A stretch of DNA of 64,000 nucleotides from Nocardia uniformis NBRC 13702 (GCF_001613345.1 NZ_BDCE01000076.1:80905-144904); one strand, 5' to 3'; shown: positions 1-8,920, counted from the stretch's first letter. Notes: a model not told the origin generated them from the sequence alone. Numbers and translations: made by a program.

Positions 1-125
1 CCATCACCGAAAGCACCGCCGACGCGGCACGCCAGCATCGCGCCATCATGAACACCGCGGCGACCGGGGTCGAAGAAGGCGCGAAGCCGACAGGGACCAA
101 TGGTGCCGAGGTAGCAGCGCGATGA
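1..125 (+). CDS. Small ORF, first copy of tandem pair (5' partial)
   Basis: The open frame enters from the left edge and ends at TGA 123-125. Its 40 codons from position 3 align residue by residue with the next ORF (122-244), with the same ADAAR, NTAA and GTNGAEV stretches. The codon aligned with the neighbour's ATG is ATC, so the real start is either a non-standard codon or lies outside the window. The stop overlaps the next start as ATGA. Only the first part of unknown upstream sequence is missing. No function is recognised; it lies immediately upstream of ESX-substrate-like genes. Confidence 0.4.
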   Translation, partial: ITESTADAARQHRAIMNTAATGVEEGAKPTGTNGAEVAAR

Positions 126-240
126 CCGAACACACCGCCGACGCGGCACGTCAACATCGCGCCGTCATGAACACGGCGGCACTCAGGGGCGACGAAGACG
201 CCAAGCCGGCAGGGACCAATGGTGCCGAGGTGACAGCGCG
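3..240 (+). repeat. 119-bp tandem duplication
   Basis: Two copies (3-121 and 122-240) are about 85% identical by eye. The unit is 119 bp, not a multiple of three, so each copy lies in a new frame and its ORF ends in an overlapping stop/start. The first 15 nt of the unit (GTG/ATG followed by codons for TEHT) recur once more at 241 as the start of the following 221-residue gene, so the unit boundary coincides with a start codon. Confidence 0.75.
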
Positions 241-244
241 GTGA
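122..244 (+). CDS. 40-residue hypothetical protein, second copy of tandem pair
   Basis: ATG at 122 opens a 40-residue hydrophilic, Ala-rich peptide ending at TGA 242-244. Both ends overlap neighbours: the start overlaps the preceding stop as ATGA, and the stop overlaps the next GTG start as GTGA. This is the usual arrangement of translational coupling. The sequence is a near copy of the preceding ORF. No signal peptide, membrane segment or known motif is seen. It could be a minor ESX-associated peptide or the residue of a decayed gene. Confidence 0.45.
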   Translation: MTEHTADAARQHRAVMNTAALRGDEDAKPAGTNGAEVTAR

Positions 245-906
245 CCGAACACACCGTGACAGTTCCCGAAACCGTGCGCTGGCTGCATGAAGAAGGATTG
301 CGGCGACTCGCTGGTATCGGTGCGCGCCAACCGAACCCGATCGCCGCATACACCGTCTCCGTCGACACCGGCGCGGTCACCGCGTACCCGGATGCCGGTG
401 CTGGCGCGACCACGTTCGAGGTCGAGGACCTGCCCCCGCCGGCGGATTCCGCGCGACGCCTGGTAGTCGTCGGAATCACCACGGCGACAGCGGCACTGGT
501 GGTCGACCTGGCGACCGTGTTCCAGATGGCGATCAATGCCGACCATCCCGAACAGCTGGCCCGCGCCTGGGCTATGCAGCTGATGCTCAACCCGGATATC
601 ACCGTGACCACCAACAGTGCGGCCACCGCGATCGGCGGCAGCGACCGCTACCGGCACACCTTCATCCCCGGCGGCGGCGCGACCCTGCTCAATATCGACG
701 ACGCGCGCCCGCCCCTCACCACCGTTACGCTCAACCCGGTGACCGAGGGCGTCAACCACCTCGATGTGCTCAGCGATGATTCCGCGGAATGCTATCTCGG
801 CGCCCAGTTCTGGCAGCTGCGTGAGGTATTGCGGATCGACGACAACACCTGGTCGGCGCTGTCGGCCACCCTGGACCCACGAATGGCGGAGGACACCATC
901 TCATGA
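241..906 (+). CDS. Hypothetical protein (221 aa)
   Basis: The gene starts at GTG 241, overlapping the stop of the preceding small ORF, and its stop (904-906) overlaps the next ATG at 903. It is therefore probably cotranslated with both neighbours. The protein is acidic and soluble with no signal peptide. A hydrophobic stretch near residues 73-95 (VVVGITTATAALVV) is too polar-flanked to call a membrane segment. I do not recognise a family. The context, upstream of EspC/WXG-type genes, suggests an ESX-associated accessory protein or chaperone; that is inference only. Confidence 0.7.
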   Translation: MTEHTVTVPETVRWLHEEGLRRLAGIGARQPNPIAAYTVSVDTGAVTAYPDAGAGATTFEVEDLPPPADSARRLVVVGITTATAALVVDLATVFQMAINADHPEQLARAWAMQLMLNPDITVTTNSAATAIGGSDRYRHTFIPGGGATLLNIDDARPPLTTVTLNPVTEGVNHLDVLSDDSAECYLGAQFWQLREVLRIDDNTWSALSATLDPRMAEDTIS

Positions 907-1253
907 ACGACACCCATCCGTTCGACCCGGACGACGACGATCAGCAGGCCCCGAACTGGCAGGCCCGCATCTACGAGGTGTTCAACCCGGACAACTCCGC
1001 GGGCGTGGCCTGCAACCGGGACGGTGAGATCGTCGGCCTGCACCTCACCGACGACGCCCGCGACAACGGCGACAGCTGGCTGGCCACCGAACTGCTGCGA
1101 CTGGCCCGGCTCGCGCACCTGAAATCGCGGGTCGGTTTGCGGGCCGAAATGGAATACCGGGGCGCCCGCCCCTACACCATCGATTCGTTCGACCTGCCCA
1201 CCGAGGCCGCCTACCGGGCGATGGAGGAAGCGGAGTTCGGCACGAACCGATGA
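903..1253 (+). CDS. YbaB/EbfC-like small acidic protein
   Basis: A 116-residue protein with an Asp-rich start (PDDDDQQ). Its core around residues 35-85 has the YbaB/EbfC pattern: a short strand ending DGEIVGLHL, then an amphipathic helix LATELLRLARLAHLKSRVG. YbaB proteins are small DNA-binding, nucleoid-associated dimers. In Nocardia-type genomes, YbaB-like genes are often found next to EspC-like secretion targets, as in two clearer cases later in this window (6613-7002 and 16271-16648). The match here is weaker than in those. It overlaps the upstream gene by 4 nt (ATGA). Confidence 0.5.
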   Translation: MNDTHPFDPDDDDQQAPNWQARIYEVFNPDNSAGVACNRDGEIVGLHLTDDARDNGDSWLATELLRLARLAHLKSRVGLRAEMEYRGARPYTIDSFDLPTEAAYRAMEEAEFGTNR

Positions 1254-1283
1254 ATCGGCACTAGCGAAACGGAGCGCGGGATC

Positions 1284-1589
1284 ATGCTCGATATGGATGA
1301 ACCGGCCGAGGTCACCTCGGCCGCGGAGAAATTCTCCACCGCCGTGCACACCGCCGTGGGATCGGCGCAGGGCAGCACGGACGCGCTGCGCTTGGAGACC
1401 CGCCCGGAGTCGGACCTCGACCACGCGATGTCCGGGCAACTGGAGTGGATCAGAGACACCTTCACCGCGGCGGCACAAGCCAGCACCGGCCGCGCCGACG
1501 ACGTGCTCGTCGACGCCGTCTTCGGAGTGACCGAGTTGGATGCCGCGGACCTCGCCGGCGGCACCCGGATACGTAACGAGGACGCCTGA
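1284..1589 (+). CDS. Hypothetical 101-residue protein
   Basis: ATG 1284 has a GGAG about 10 nt upstream. The product is a small acidic, mostly helical protein with no Trp-Xaa-Gly motif, signal peptide or membrane segment. It sits between the YbaB-like gene and the large WXG-type gene. Size and position fit a small ESX-associated partner, but no family is recognised. Confidence 0.6.
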   Translation: MLDMDEPAEVTSAAEKFSTAVHTAVGSAQGSTDALRLETRPESDLDHAMSGQLEWIRDTFTAAAQASTGRADDVLVDAVFGVTELDAADLAGGTRIRNEDA

Positions 1590-1641
1590 CTGTGGTGGAA
1601 AGCTGTGGCGGACCGGGCAATCGACGGAAGCGGTCGCGGCG

Positions 1642-4161
1642 GTGACAACCGAGCAGCACAGTCCGCACTGGGCGGACATCGTCGGCCGGCATTGGCCCGC
1701 GATCGGACCAGGGGACTGGAATGCGCTCGAATCGGTCGCACGCGATGCCGCCACCACCCTGAACACCGGCGACACGACGCAGGCACAGCAGGGATTCGAC
1801 CAGACGGTGCGTGCCAGCGGCCGGTTGCAGTCGGTGAAGGATCGGATGATCGCCCAGCACAGCGATCCACAGGCGTTCGCCGACGCACTCGCCGCCACCG
1901 CCGATGTGCTGCGCAGCTTTTCGGACGTGACGTACCGGACCAGGCACCAGATCCTCGATATCGTCGACCGGGCCGACCGGAACATCCAAGCTGAGAACGC
2001 CGCCGCCGCCGAAGAAGTGGCGGCAGCCGAAGAAGCCGCCGAGGACTCCGAGCAGGACTCCGATTCCGACGTCGCGGCCGAGCGGGAAGCCGAGCGCGCG
2101 CGACGGGTAGCGGCGATGATTTCCGGTGCTCGCGCCGATGTCGCCGATGTCGCTGCCGCAGCGGTGAATTCGATTACCCCGGTTTCGTTGCCCGAGCTGG
2201 CCGCCATCGCCGAGTATCTGGGCCAGCCCGGTCCGGTCGCGCCGAATCCGCCGCTCGCAGACGAGGATCCCACGGTCATCGATGGGGGTGACTATCTGGA
2301 TCCGGGCGCCGATGTCGCAGCGAGCACCGATCCAGGGACGACATCACCGAATCCGTATGCCGCCGCCCCGTTTGCGGCTTTCCCGTTGCAGCCGGCGGGC
2401 TGGGGTGGGCTCGACTCCGAGGGCGCGGGGCCGACGTCGGACGGCTCCGACACACGGGAGGACACCGGTACGCACGGTCCCGGGGGTGGGCGGGTGCCCG
2501 GTGGATTCACCTCTGTGCCAGGACAATTCGCCGGCGGCGATACCGGTGCCGGGGGGTCGTCCGTGGGAATCCGCCATCCGATGGCGACCGGCCCGGCGTC
2601 CAGCACCGACCCAGCGGAGTCATCGGACACCGAATCCGAAGGTGACAGCGGTACCGCCGAGGACGACATCGGGGCTGCTGACCACAACAGCGGTTCCGGA
2701 GACGAAAATGCCGGCACAGCCGGAAACGACAAGAGCACCGCAGGCACGGCCGGAAACGACACAGGCACCGCCAGCGGAGGCACTGACTCCCCGCAGGGGC
2801 AGGACAATGAACTGGCGCTGGGTAAGCAACCGGGCGAGCAGTTCCCCTGCGACACAGCTGATTCTTCAGGTGTGCCGCCCGTGGGGGTGATGGCGCCGGT
2901 GGTCGCGCCCCCGCCCCCGGTGCCGGCGACCTCGGCTCCGCCGACAACCCCGGCGCCCAACAGCACGCCGAAGATCGCGGCCGGCCCCGGCGCGACACCG
3001 AAACCCGCGCCGGGCGCGAATCCGCTGGGCAACACCACGGCTTCCGGCCCACCGCAGCGCAGCGACGCCCGAACAGATCAACCGATACCGGCCCACACCA
3101 GCGACAGACCCAACGCCGAAGACGTGGTCGGTGCCGCGATGAGCGCCGCCGCCGCACCCACGTTCATTGTCGGTGACCGGGTCGACGGTGATCTCGTCTT
3201 GGCACAGACACTGCTCGGCGGAATTCTGGCCGCGGTCGGGCCGGACGTGCTCGGCTTGGACTGGGCGGTCGCCACCCTGCGTGGCCCCGGCGGTCTCAGC
3301 GCCTTCGTCACCTCGAACGAGGGCCGAGGCTGGCTGCCGACGGGACTGTTCCTGCCGCGGGAAGTGTCACTGCCGTGGGTGTGGACCGAAGCCGACCGCG
3401 TCGGCGCGGCCTGGGAGGGGGTCGCCGACCCGGCACGTGTCCTGGTCGAATTCGGCACGGCGTGGGGCGCACGGTCCGGGGGGCACCTGTCCGCGCTCGC
3501 CTCCTCCACCGTCCTCGGCGACGACCTCCGCACACCACTGCGCGAGGTCCCGATGGCGGCGTCGGTGCCGCCATCGGACCGGTGGGATCTGCGCACACCG
3601 GCCCCCGGCCTGACCGATCGCCTCGGCACTGTCGGATCCCCCGACCTGCTGGCCCGAGCCAACAGGGTCCCGACCGAGGTGTTCGCGCGCTGCACCGAAT
3701 TGGCCTGGGACGCGCACACCCGGGTCGGCGCTACCACCACCCCCTGCACCGAAGCGTCCCTGGCTCGCGAAACCCGCCAGCACGTCCTGACCCTGCTGCG
3801 CGGTGGTGACCCCGTGCCCGCCGAACTGTGGGGCGAACTCCGCGACGCGGACGACCTACTGGTCGCGGCCATGCTGTCCCGCCGCATCACAGCGGGCCGA
3901 ATCGAACTGGGCGGTTTGAAGATCGACCGCGAGTCCGCGGTCTTACGCGCGATCGTCTTCGAACGGCGATGTGATGAGCTACTCCTGCTGCTGGCCGACG
4001 CGATCGCTACGACAGCAGCCCCTCGCCAACTCCTACGCGACGCTCTATACGCGCACGCGCAAATAGCAGCCCACCCGCACCCACCCAGCCAGCCCACCCC
4101 AGCCGACCCCAGCACCCCCGACCCCCGCCGCACCACCATCTCCGACTTGCCGCAGCGATAG
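1642..4161 (+). CDS. Large ESX-target-like protein with shared C-terminal domain, paralogue 1 (839 aa)
   Basis: I place the start at GTG 1642, which has a GGAAG about 12 nt upstream and lies after the stop of the previous gene. The longer frame from 1540 would overlap that gene. Residues 1-110 form a helical WXG100-type domain beginning HWADIVGRHWPAIGPGDWN. Residues 125-190 are a Glu/Ala-rich coil. Residues 200-500 are a Pro/Gly/Asp/Thr-rich linker. The C-terminal domain (about 508-820) is shared with the genes ending at 6578 and 8920. Its signatures are TSNEGRGWLP, DPARVLVEF, LRDADDLLVAAMLSRR and VFERRCDELLLLL. The function of that domain is unknown to me. By its N-terminus the protein is probably an ESX substrate. 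Confidence 0.8.
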   Translation: MTTEQHSPHWADIVGRHWPAIGPGDWNALESVARDAATTLNTGDTTQAQQGFDQTVRASGRLQSVKDRMIAQHSDPQAFADALAATADVLRSFSDVTYRTRHQILDIVDRADRNIQAENAAAAEEVAAAEEAAEDSEQDSDSDVAAEREAERARRVAAMISGARADVADVAAAAVNSITPVSLPELAAIAEYLGQPGPVAPNPPLADEDPTVIDGGDYLDPGADVAASTDPGTTSPNPYAAAPFAAFPLQPAGWGGLDSEGAGPTSDGSDTREDTGTHGPGGGRVPGGFTSVPGQFAGGDTGAGGSSVGIRHPMATGPASSTDPAESSDTESEGDSGTAEDDIGAADHNSGSGDENAGTAGNDKSTAGTAGNDTGTASGGTDSPQGQDNELALGKQPGEQFPCDTADSSGVPPVGVMAPVVAPPPPVPATSAPPTTPAPNSTPKIAAGPGATPKPAPGANPLGNTTASGPPQRSDARTDQPIPAHTSDRPNAEDVVGAAMSAAAAPTFIVGDRVDGDLVLAQTLLGGILAAVGPDVLGLDWAVATLRGPGGLSAFVTSNEGRGWLPTGLFLPREVSLPWVWTEADRVGAAWEGVADPARVLVEFGTAWGARSGGHLSALASSTVLGDDLRTPLREVPMAASVPPSDRWDLRTPAPGLTDRLGTVGSPDLLARANRVPTEVFARCTELAWDAHTRVGATTTPCTEASLARETRQHVLTLLRGGDPVPAELWGELRDADDLLVAAMLSRRITAGRIELGGLKIDRESAVLRAIVFERRCDELLLLLADAIATTAAPRQLLRDALYAHAQIAAHPHPPSQPTPADPSTPDPRRTTISDLPQR

Positions 4162-4211
4162 ACCGACGGGCCAGCGCCGCGTCCGGGAAACCTCGCAACA
4201 GAAATCTAACT

Positions 4212-4340
4212 CCCGTCATTCCGCCGCGCTTGCCCCCGTCATTCCGGCGTGCTTTCCCCCGTCATTCCGGCGTGCTTTTGGCCGGAATCCACCGCTGATC
4301 AGGACGTGGATCCCGGCCGAACGCACGCCGGGATGACGGG
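4212..4340. repeat. Triplicated 23-bp unit leading into a 34-bp imperfect palindrome
   Basis: A 23-bp unit beginning CCCGTCATTCCGGCGTGC occurs three times head to tail (from 4212, 4235 and 4258). The third copy is the left arm (4258-4291) of an imperfect inverted repeat whose right arm is 4307-4340, with a 15-nt loop. The arms match at roughly 29 of 34 positions and both end in a GTCAT/ATGAC tip. This looks like a REP- or MITE-type dispersed element. It could also act as a terminator for the gene ending at 4161. Confidence 0.75.
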
Positions 4341-4388
4341 AGAGTTTCCATCGAACATCTCTGGACGCGGCATCTAGCGCACCAACCG

Positions 4389-4529
4389 CCCCCGACCTCC
4401 GCCGCACCACAATGTCGGTGTTGCGGCGGCGGTAGAGCGCGGATCAGCGCCACTGTGATCCAGCTTCCGCCGCTCAGCCCGAGGAGGGGCCGCACCAGCT
4501 CTGTAGCCGGAAACGTTGCGGCAGAAATC
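4389..4529 (+). pseudogene. Decayed 3' end of a lost paralogue
   Basis: The stretch 4389-4452 is about 80% identical to the end of the gene at 1642-4161 and its downstream bases (4124-4176). It includes the last codons (PRRTT-like) and the stop. A second short match (4514-4529, GCAGAAATC) pairs with 4191-4207. No long open frame is attached. The best reading is the tail of a further copy of the paralogue family, left after deletion or unequal exchange. The rest of the 4162-4625 gap contains only the palindromic repeat. Confidence 0.5.
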
Positions 4530-4625
4530 CTTCCGACATGTAGGACGACGGAATTCCGGCGCATCCCCACCTCTGGGAACACCTGACAATGGTGGGACAA
4601 CGGTTGTGGAGAGGACTAGTCTGGC

Positions 4626-6578
4626 ATGTCCGATTGGATGGAGATCGACCCGCAGGCGTTGCGTCCCCTCGCCGATCAACATGACCGGGTCGCCGCCGAC
4701 ACCTTGGAGTGGGCGCGTCCACCTCGGGAATGGCTCGACAACTTCCTGCCCACCTACGGCAAGATCGCCTATCCGGTGTACACCGCCTTGGAGCGGTACT
4801 ACGACGCGCGCGAACGTGCGGGTAAACGGCTGGCCGGCCAGCATCAGCAGACCGCGGCGGCATTGCGTGCCGCCGCTGACGCCTATGAGCAGACCGATGC
4901 CGATATCGCCCGCCAGGTCCAGCAGGCCGGCGACCCGGATTCGGCGGGTACCGCCCCGAGTCCCGTCGCTACCGCGCCCGGCGCCACCACCCCCGGTACC
5001 GTGCCTGCGGCGACGACGCCGTTGACCACCGCCGGCGCGGGCGAATCCGGTTCGGTCAGTTCGCCGGTGAACAATGGCCTCGGTAACGCCGCGGTCCCGA
5101 CTGGCGGCGCAGCTGCCCCCGACGCGGCGCAGCCGGGTGCGTCGTCCACCCCTGCCGCTGCTGCCGCCGCATCACCCACAGGCCCCGTGGCCGCAGTGGC
5201 GCCGACCGATCCGGCATCCACCGCCGGTTCGGCTGCCGGCACCCCGCCGGCCGGGCCACCAGCCGGTTCAGCGCCCCCTGCCGGTCCTATGATGCCTCCC
5301 CCGATGGTCCCGCCCGTCGTTTCCGGCGCACCGGCCGGCGGTGGAACCACCTCGGGTGGCGATGGCACGCCGCCGATGACGCCGATGGCGCCATTCGCCA
5401 ACGCGCTCAACAACGCTCGCGATAAGGCCGCCGAGCCGAACTTCGTGGTCGGTGACGCGCCGGATGACGATCTGATCTTGGCCCGCACCCTGCTCGGCGG
5501 GATCCTGTCGGCGGTCGGTTCGGCGGCGGTCGGTTTGCAGTGGGCGGTGTCGGTGCTGCGCGGTCCCGGCGGCGCCATGGTGCTGGTCACCTCCAATGAG
5601 GGTCGCGGCTGGTTGCCGGCCGGGGTGTATCTCCCCGAAGGCACCACCGTGCCGTGGACTGTCGAGGGCACGGATGCCGCATGGGAGGGGATCACCGATC
5701 CCGCACGGGTGCTCGCCGAGTTCGCGATGATGGCCGGACCGAGGTCCGGGGTGCGGTTGACCGCGCTGGTCTCCTCCACCGACATCGATCCGGCCATTCA
5801 GGCTCGCTTCGGTGACGTGTCCATGCAGTCGGCGGTGCCGCCCACCGATGACGTGGATCTGAGTGTGCCCACCGACGACACCGTCGACCGTCTCGCCTTG
5901 GCCGGCTGGCCGAACCTGCAGGACAAAGTGGCCGCCGTCGCGGACGACAAACTCCGCGACCGTGCCTTCGGGCTGGCGGCGGACGCGAACACCCGGATCG
6001 GGCACACCACGGCGGCGACACCGGAGGCCGCGGTGGTGCGCCGACTGCGCGACAACATCCTCACCGAACTGCAGCAAGGCCGGCAGATACCGCGGGACTG
6101 GTGGGATGAGCTGCGTGACGCCGACGACCTGCTGGCCGCGACCATGCTGTCGCGACGGGTCGATGTGCGCCGCGTCGACCTCGGCGACCTCCGCCTCGAC
6201 GACCACGCCGAAACACTGCGCGCCCTGGTATTCGAACGCCGCTGCGACGAACTGCTGATGCTGTTGGCGGAGGACGTGACTCGCCAAGACCTCCGCGACG
6301 CGGTGTACGCGCACGTGCAGATCATGGGGCATCCGCTGTACAGCGCGGCACCGGAGACGGTGGTGGCGCCGGAGATCGATACGGCGGCCCGGGAGGAGGT
6401 GCTGGTGTCGGAGGCCGATCTCGTTGCCCCCGATGCGGATTCGGCGCGGACCGTTGTCACGGCCGGCGTGCCACTCGAAACGGCTGGGGTCGCCGCGCCG
6501 CCCACTGGAGCAGCTGTGCCGCCCACCGTGATCGCGCCGGAGACCGGGCGTGGCGGCGGAGCCGCCAGGAACGGATGA
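4626..6578 (+). CDS. EspC-like type VII secretion target with shared C-terminal domain, paralogue 2 (650 aa)
   Basis: ATG 4626 follows a GGAGAG about 14 nt upstream. Residues 1-105 match the EspC-type secretion-target family: IDPQALRPLADQHDRVAADT, then PPREWLDNF, a TYGKIAYPVYTALERYYDAR helix and a final helix with AAADAYEQTD. Residues 106-265 are a Pro/Ala/Gly/Thr-rich linker. Residues 273-580 are the shared C-terminal domain (TSNEGRGWLP, DPARVLAEF, LRDADDLLAATMLSRR, VFERRCDELLMLL). A short Ala/Val/Pro tail follows. EspC-type N-termini are ESX export substrates that act at the cell envelope or outside. The C-terminal function is not recognised. Confidence 0.85.
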   Translation: MSDWMEIDPQALRPLADQHDRVAADTLEWARPPREWLDNFLPTYGKIAYPVYTALERYYDARERAGKRLAGQHQQTAAALRAAADAYEQTDADIARQVQQAGDPDSAGTAPSPVATAPGATTPGTVPAATTPLTTAGAGESGSVSSPVNNGLGNAAVPTGGAAAPDAAQPGASSTPAAAAAASPTGPVAAVAPTDPASTAGSAAGTPPAGPPAGSAPPAGPMMPPPMVPPVVSGAPAGGGTTSGGDGTPPMTPMAPFANALNNARDKAAEPNFVVGDAPDDDLILARTLLGGILSAVGSAAVGLQWAVSVLRGPGGAMVLVTSNEGRGWLPAGVYLPEGTTVPWTVEGTDAAWEGITDPARVLAEFAMMAGPRSGVRLTALVSSTDIDPAIQARFGDVSMQSAVPPTDDVDLSVPTDDTVDRLALAGWPNLQDKVAAVADDKLRDRAFGLAADANTRIGHTTAATPEAAVVRRLRDNILTELQQGRQIPRDWWDELRDADDLLAATMLSRRVDVRRVDLGDLRLDDHAETLRALVFERRCDELLMLLAEDVTRQDLRDAVYAHVQIMGHPLYSAAPETVVAPEIDTAAREEVLVSEADLVAPDADSARTVVTAGVPLETAGVAAPPTGAAVPPTVIAPETGRGGGAARNG

Positions 6579-6612
6579 CGGTCACCAGCGAGACGCGAGC
6601 AAGCGAGATTCC

Positions 6613-7002
6613 ATGCGAGAGACCCACCCTCATGTGCGTGCCACACAGGCGATGATTCGAGCGTTGCGCCACCGTGCGGCCGAGGTACGCGAACGACCCG
6701 ATCGCATTGTGGCGCGACGCCCCTCCCCGAGCGGCGCGGTGATTCCTGAGGTGAACGCCAAGGGGCATTTGCTGAACCTGTACCTGGCACCGGGAACGTG
6801 TACGCGTTTCGATGATCAGGAACTGGTGGCCGAGATCATGGCCGCCATTCTCGAGAGCACCCAGGACGCACGGCAGCAGTACCGAATTGCCATGAACGAC
6901 GAGGCAACTCGGCGCCGGCCACTCGGGGAGATCATGCGGGAATGGCGTGCTCGGCCCGGCTCGAACCGCGAGATTCCCAACTTTGGGAACGACCGAGAAT
7001 GA
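6613..7002 (+). CDS. YbaB/EbfC family protein
   Basis: About 129 residues. The core has the YbaB/EbfC layout: a basic N-terminal helix (IRALRHRAAEVRERPD), a strand NAKGHLLNLYLAPGT, and a long helix with DQELVAEIMAAI. This is a small, probably dimeric nucleoid-associated type. It lies between two EspC-like genes, a pairing seen again before the giant gene. The start is uncertain: ATG 6613 begins at the first conserved helix, but GTG 6550, which overlaps the upstream gene by 29 nt, has a better ribosome site (GGAG 7 nt upstream) and would add 21 polar residues. Confidence 0.75.
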   Translation: MRETHPHVRATQAMIRALRHRAAEVRERPDRIVARRPSPSGAVIPEVNAKGHLLNLYLAPGTCTRFDDQELVAEIMAAILESTQDARQQYRIAMNDEATRRRPLGEIMREWRARPGSNREIPNFGNDRE

Positions 7003-7036
7003 AGGGCAGGGATGTCGGCGGAGGGAGTCGAACAGC

Positions 7037-8920
7037 ATGGCCGACCGTATCGAGGTCGATCCGGACAGCCTTCGCGCGATGGCCGACCGGCATGATCATG
7101 CGGCCGCCCGAATCCGGGAATGGGGCAAGATTCCGCACGATTGGCTCGCTCGGTTCCGATCCGAGAACGGAACGATCGCCGAACCCGTCCGCGCGGCGCT
7201 GACAGACTACTTCGACCGGCGCCATCGGCGGGCGGAACGTCAGGCCGATCACCATGAGCGCACCCGTGATGCGCTGCTGGAGTCGGCGAATATCTTGGAG
7301 GCGCGGGATCTCGAATTCGGTCGGGACATCGGTGATCGGGGGCGCGATTTCGATTATTCGAGCACAGGTGGGCCGGTACCCGCGACGACCACTCCTGCAG
7401 GTGGGTGGGTGCCCGGCTCGATCGGCCCTGCGACGAACACTCCTACTAGAACCAGTCCGGAGTCGGCGAGGGGGAATCCGGATAACCGGGAGGACACCGA
7501 TCCGGTCTTGGCCGGGGCGGTCCCGCCGACTGTTCCCCATCCGCTCAACGGTTCGGATGCCCAGGTGGATGATGGGGCCGAGCGCTTTTCGGGCGTCGGT
7601 GACAGTACTCGGACGGAAGACATCCTGATCGGTGAAGACGACAGTTCCGGCGGGTGGACACCACCTTCGGTTGGCGATCCCGCCGAGGTTGCCACGCCGC
7701 TGCCGATGGCGGTCATCCCTCCTGGTCTGGCCGGCGGCCCGTCGTCGCCGCCGGCCGGGGGTGTCATTCTCGGTGCCGAGTCGCCCACCGGGGCGGCCGC
7801 GCTTCCCGCGTTCATAGGACCGGCTCGGATGGCCGATGGTGACCAGCGGCCCAGCCCAGCGGCGACCGCAGCGCCCGACACACACGATCTGGCCGCCGCG
7901 CGTTCGTTGCTGGCTGCGGTCTTGTACGCAGTCGGGTCGACCGCCTCCACCGTGCAGTGGTCGGCCGGGGTGCTGCGCAATCCGGCTGGTGCGGCGCTGT
8001 TTCTGACCACGAACGAGGGCCGAGGCTGGTTGCCACCCGGTTTATATCTTCCGCGGAAAGTGTCCACGCCCTGGATACGGGACGACAGGGTGGGCATTCG
8101 GGTGTCGGAGCAGGACAGCTGGGAACGTTGTGCTGATCCGGCTCGGATCCTGGTGGAGTTCGCTGATATCTGGGGAGTGCACGCGAATGCCCGGCTTACG
8201 GCACTGGTCACGTCCGGGCGGATCGATCCACGGCTGCGCGAGACCATCGCCTCGGTGGCCGTCGAGGAGCGGGTCGCACCCGGTGGCGACATGGATCTCC
8301 GAGTTCCCAGCCCCTATACCGTCGATCGGCTGGGCCTGGCCGGATCTACTGAAGCACTGCACCAGGCGGCTGTTGTACCGCGTGTCGCGCGTTCGGCCCA
8401 GGGGTTGGAACTGGCCGCCGACGCCCATCGGCGTGTGCGGCGAGCTGGCGCTACGCCGCTGGCAGCGGCTGCTGTCGAACAACTGCGGGATCGGATTCTG
8501 GCCACGCTGGAGTCGGGGCAGTCGCCGCCGAGCTCGTGGTGGAGTGGGCTGCGGCAAGCCGACAGTGCACTCGCTTCCTTGATCGCGGCCCACCGGGCGG
8601 GCACGGCATCGCACCGAACCGGCCTTGTGGCTGGCGACGAAAGTGCAGTGCGGTCACTGGTTTTCGAACGCCGCTGCACCGAACTGGTGCTGCTGCTGGA
8701 CGGGGAACCCGGCTACCGGAAGCTGCGGGACCAGCTCTACGCACATGAGCAAATCGTCAAGCATCCCGCGTTCATCGACACTCTGGCCGTGTCCGTGGTG
8801 CCCCCCGGCTCGGACAGAACACCCGCCGCCGCCGGATTGTCTGTCGCAGGGAAAGCGCGTGCGGACAGCGATGTGCCGGTGGAACCACTAGCGGCAGGCT
8901 TCGACATCCGCAGCGGGTAG
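7037..8920 (+). CDS. EspC-like type VII secretion target with shared C-terminal domain, paralogue 3 (627 aa)
   Basis: ATG 7037 has GAGGG 12 nt upstream; the frame is open further upstream but only as overlap with the YbaB gene. Residues 1-95 are EspC-type (RIEVDPDSLRAMADRHD, HDWLARF, then helices). The linker spans about 110-280. Residues 285-590 carry the shared domain (TNEGRGWLPPGLYLPRKV, CADPARILVEFADIWG, FERRCTELVLLL). It is more diverged than paralogue 2: the LRDADDLLAATMLSRR helix has become LRQADSALASLIAAHR. Three related genes in 7 kb imply local duplication. The likely role is an ESX-exported envelope or secreted protein. Confidence 0.82.
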   Translation: MADRIEVDPDSLRAMADRHDHAAARIREWGKIPHDWLARFRSENGTIAEPVRAALTDYFDRRHRRAERQADHHERTRDALLESANILEARDLEFGRDIGDRGRDFDYSSTGGPVPATTTPAGGWVPGSIGPATNTPTRTSPESARGNPDNREDTDPVLAGAVPPTVPHPLNGSDAQVDDGAERFSGVGDSTRTEDILIGEDDSSGGWTPPSVGDPAEVATPLPMAVIPPGLAGGPSSPPAGGVILGAESPTGAAALPAFIGPARMADGDQRPSPAATAAPDTHDLAAARSLLAAVLYAVGSTASTVQWSAGVLRNPAGAALFLTTNEGRGWLPPGLYLPRKVSTPWIRDDRVGIRVSEQDSWERCADPARILVEFADIWGVHANARLTALVTSGRIDPRLRETIASVAVEERVAPGGDMDLRVPSPYTVDRLGLAGSTEALHQAAVVPRVARSAQGLELAADAHRRVRRAGATPLAAAAVEQLRDRILATLESGQSPPSSWWSGLRQADSALASLIAAHRAGTASHRTGLVAGDESAVRSLVFERRCTELVLLLDGEPGYRKLRDQLYAHEQIVKHPAFIDTLAVSVVPPGSDRTPAAAGLSVAGKARADSDVPVEPLAAGFDIRSG

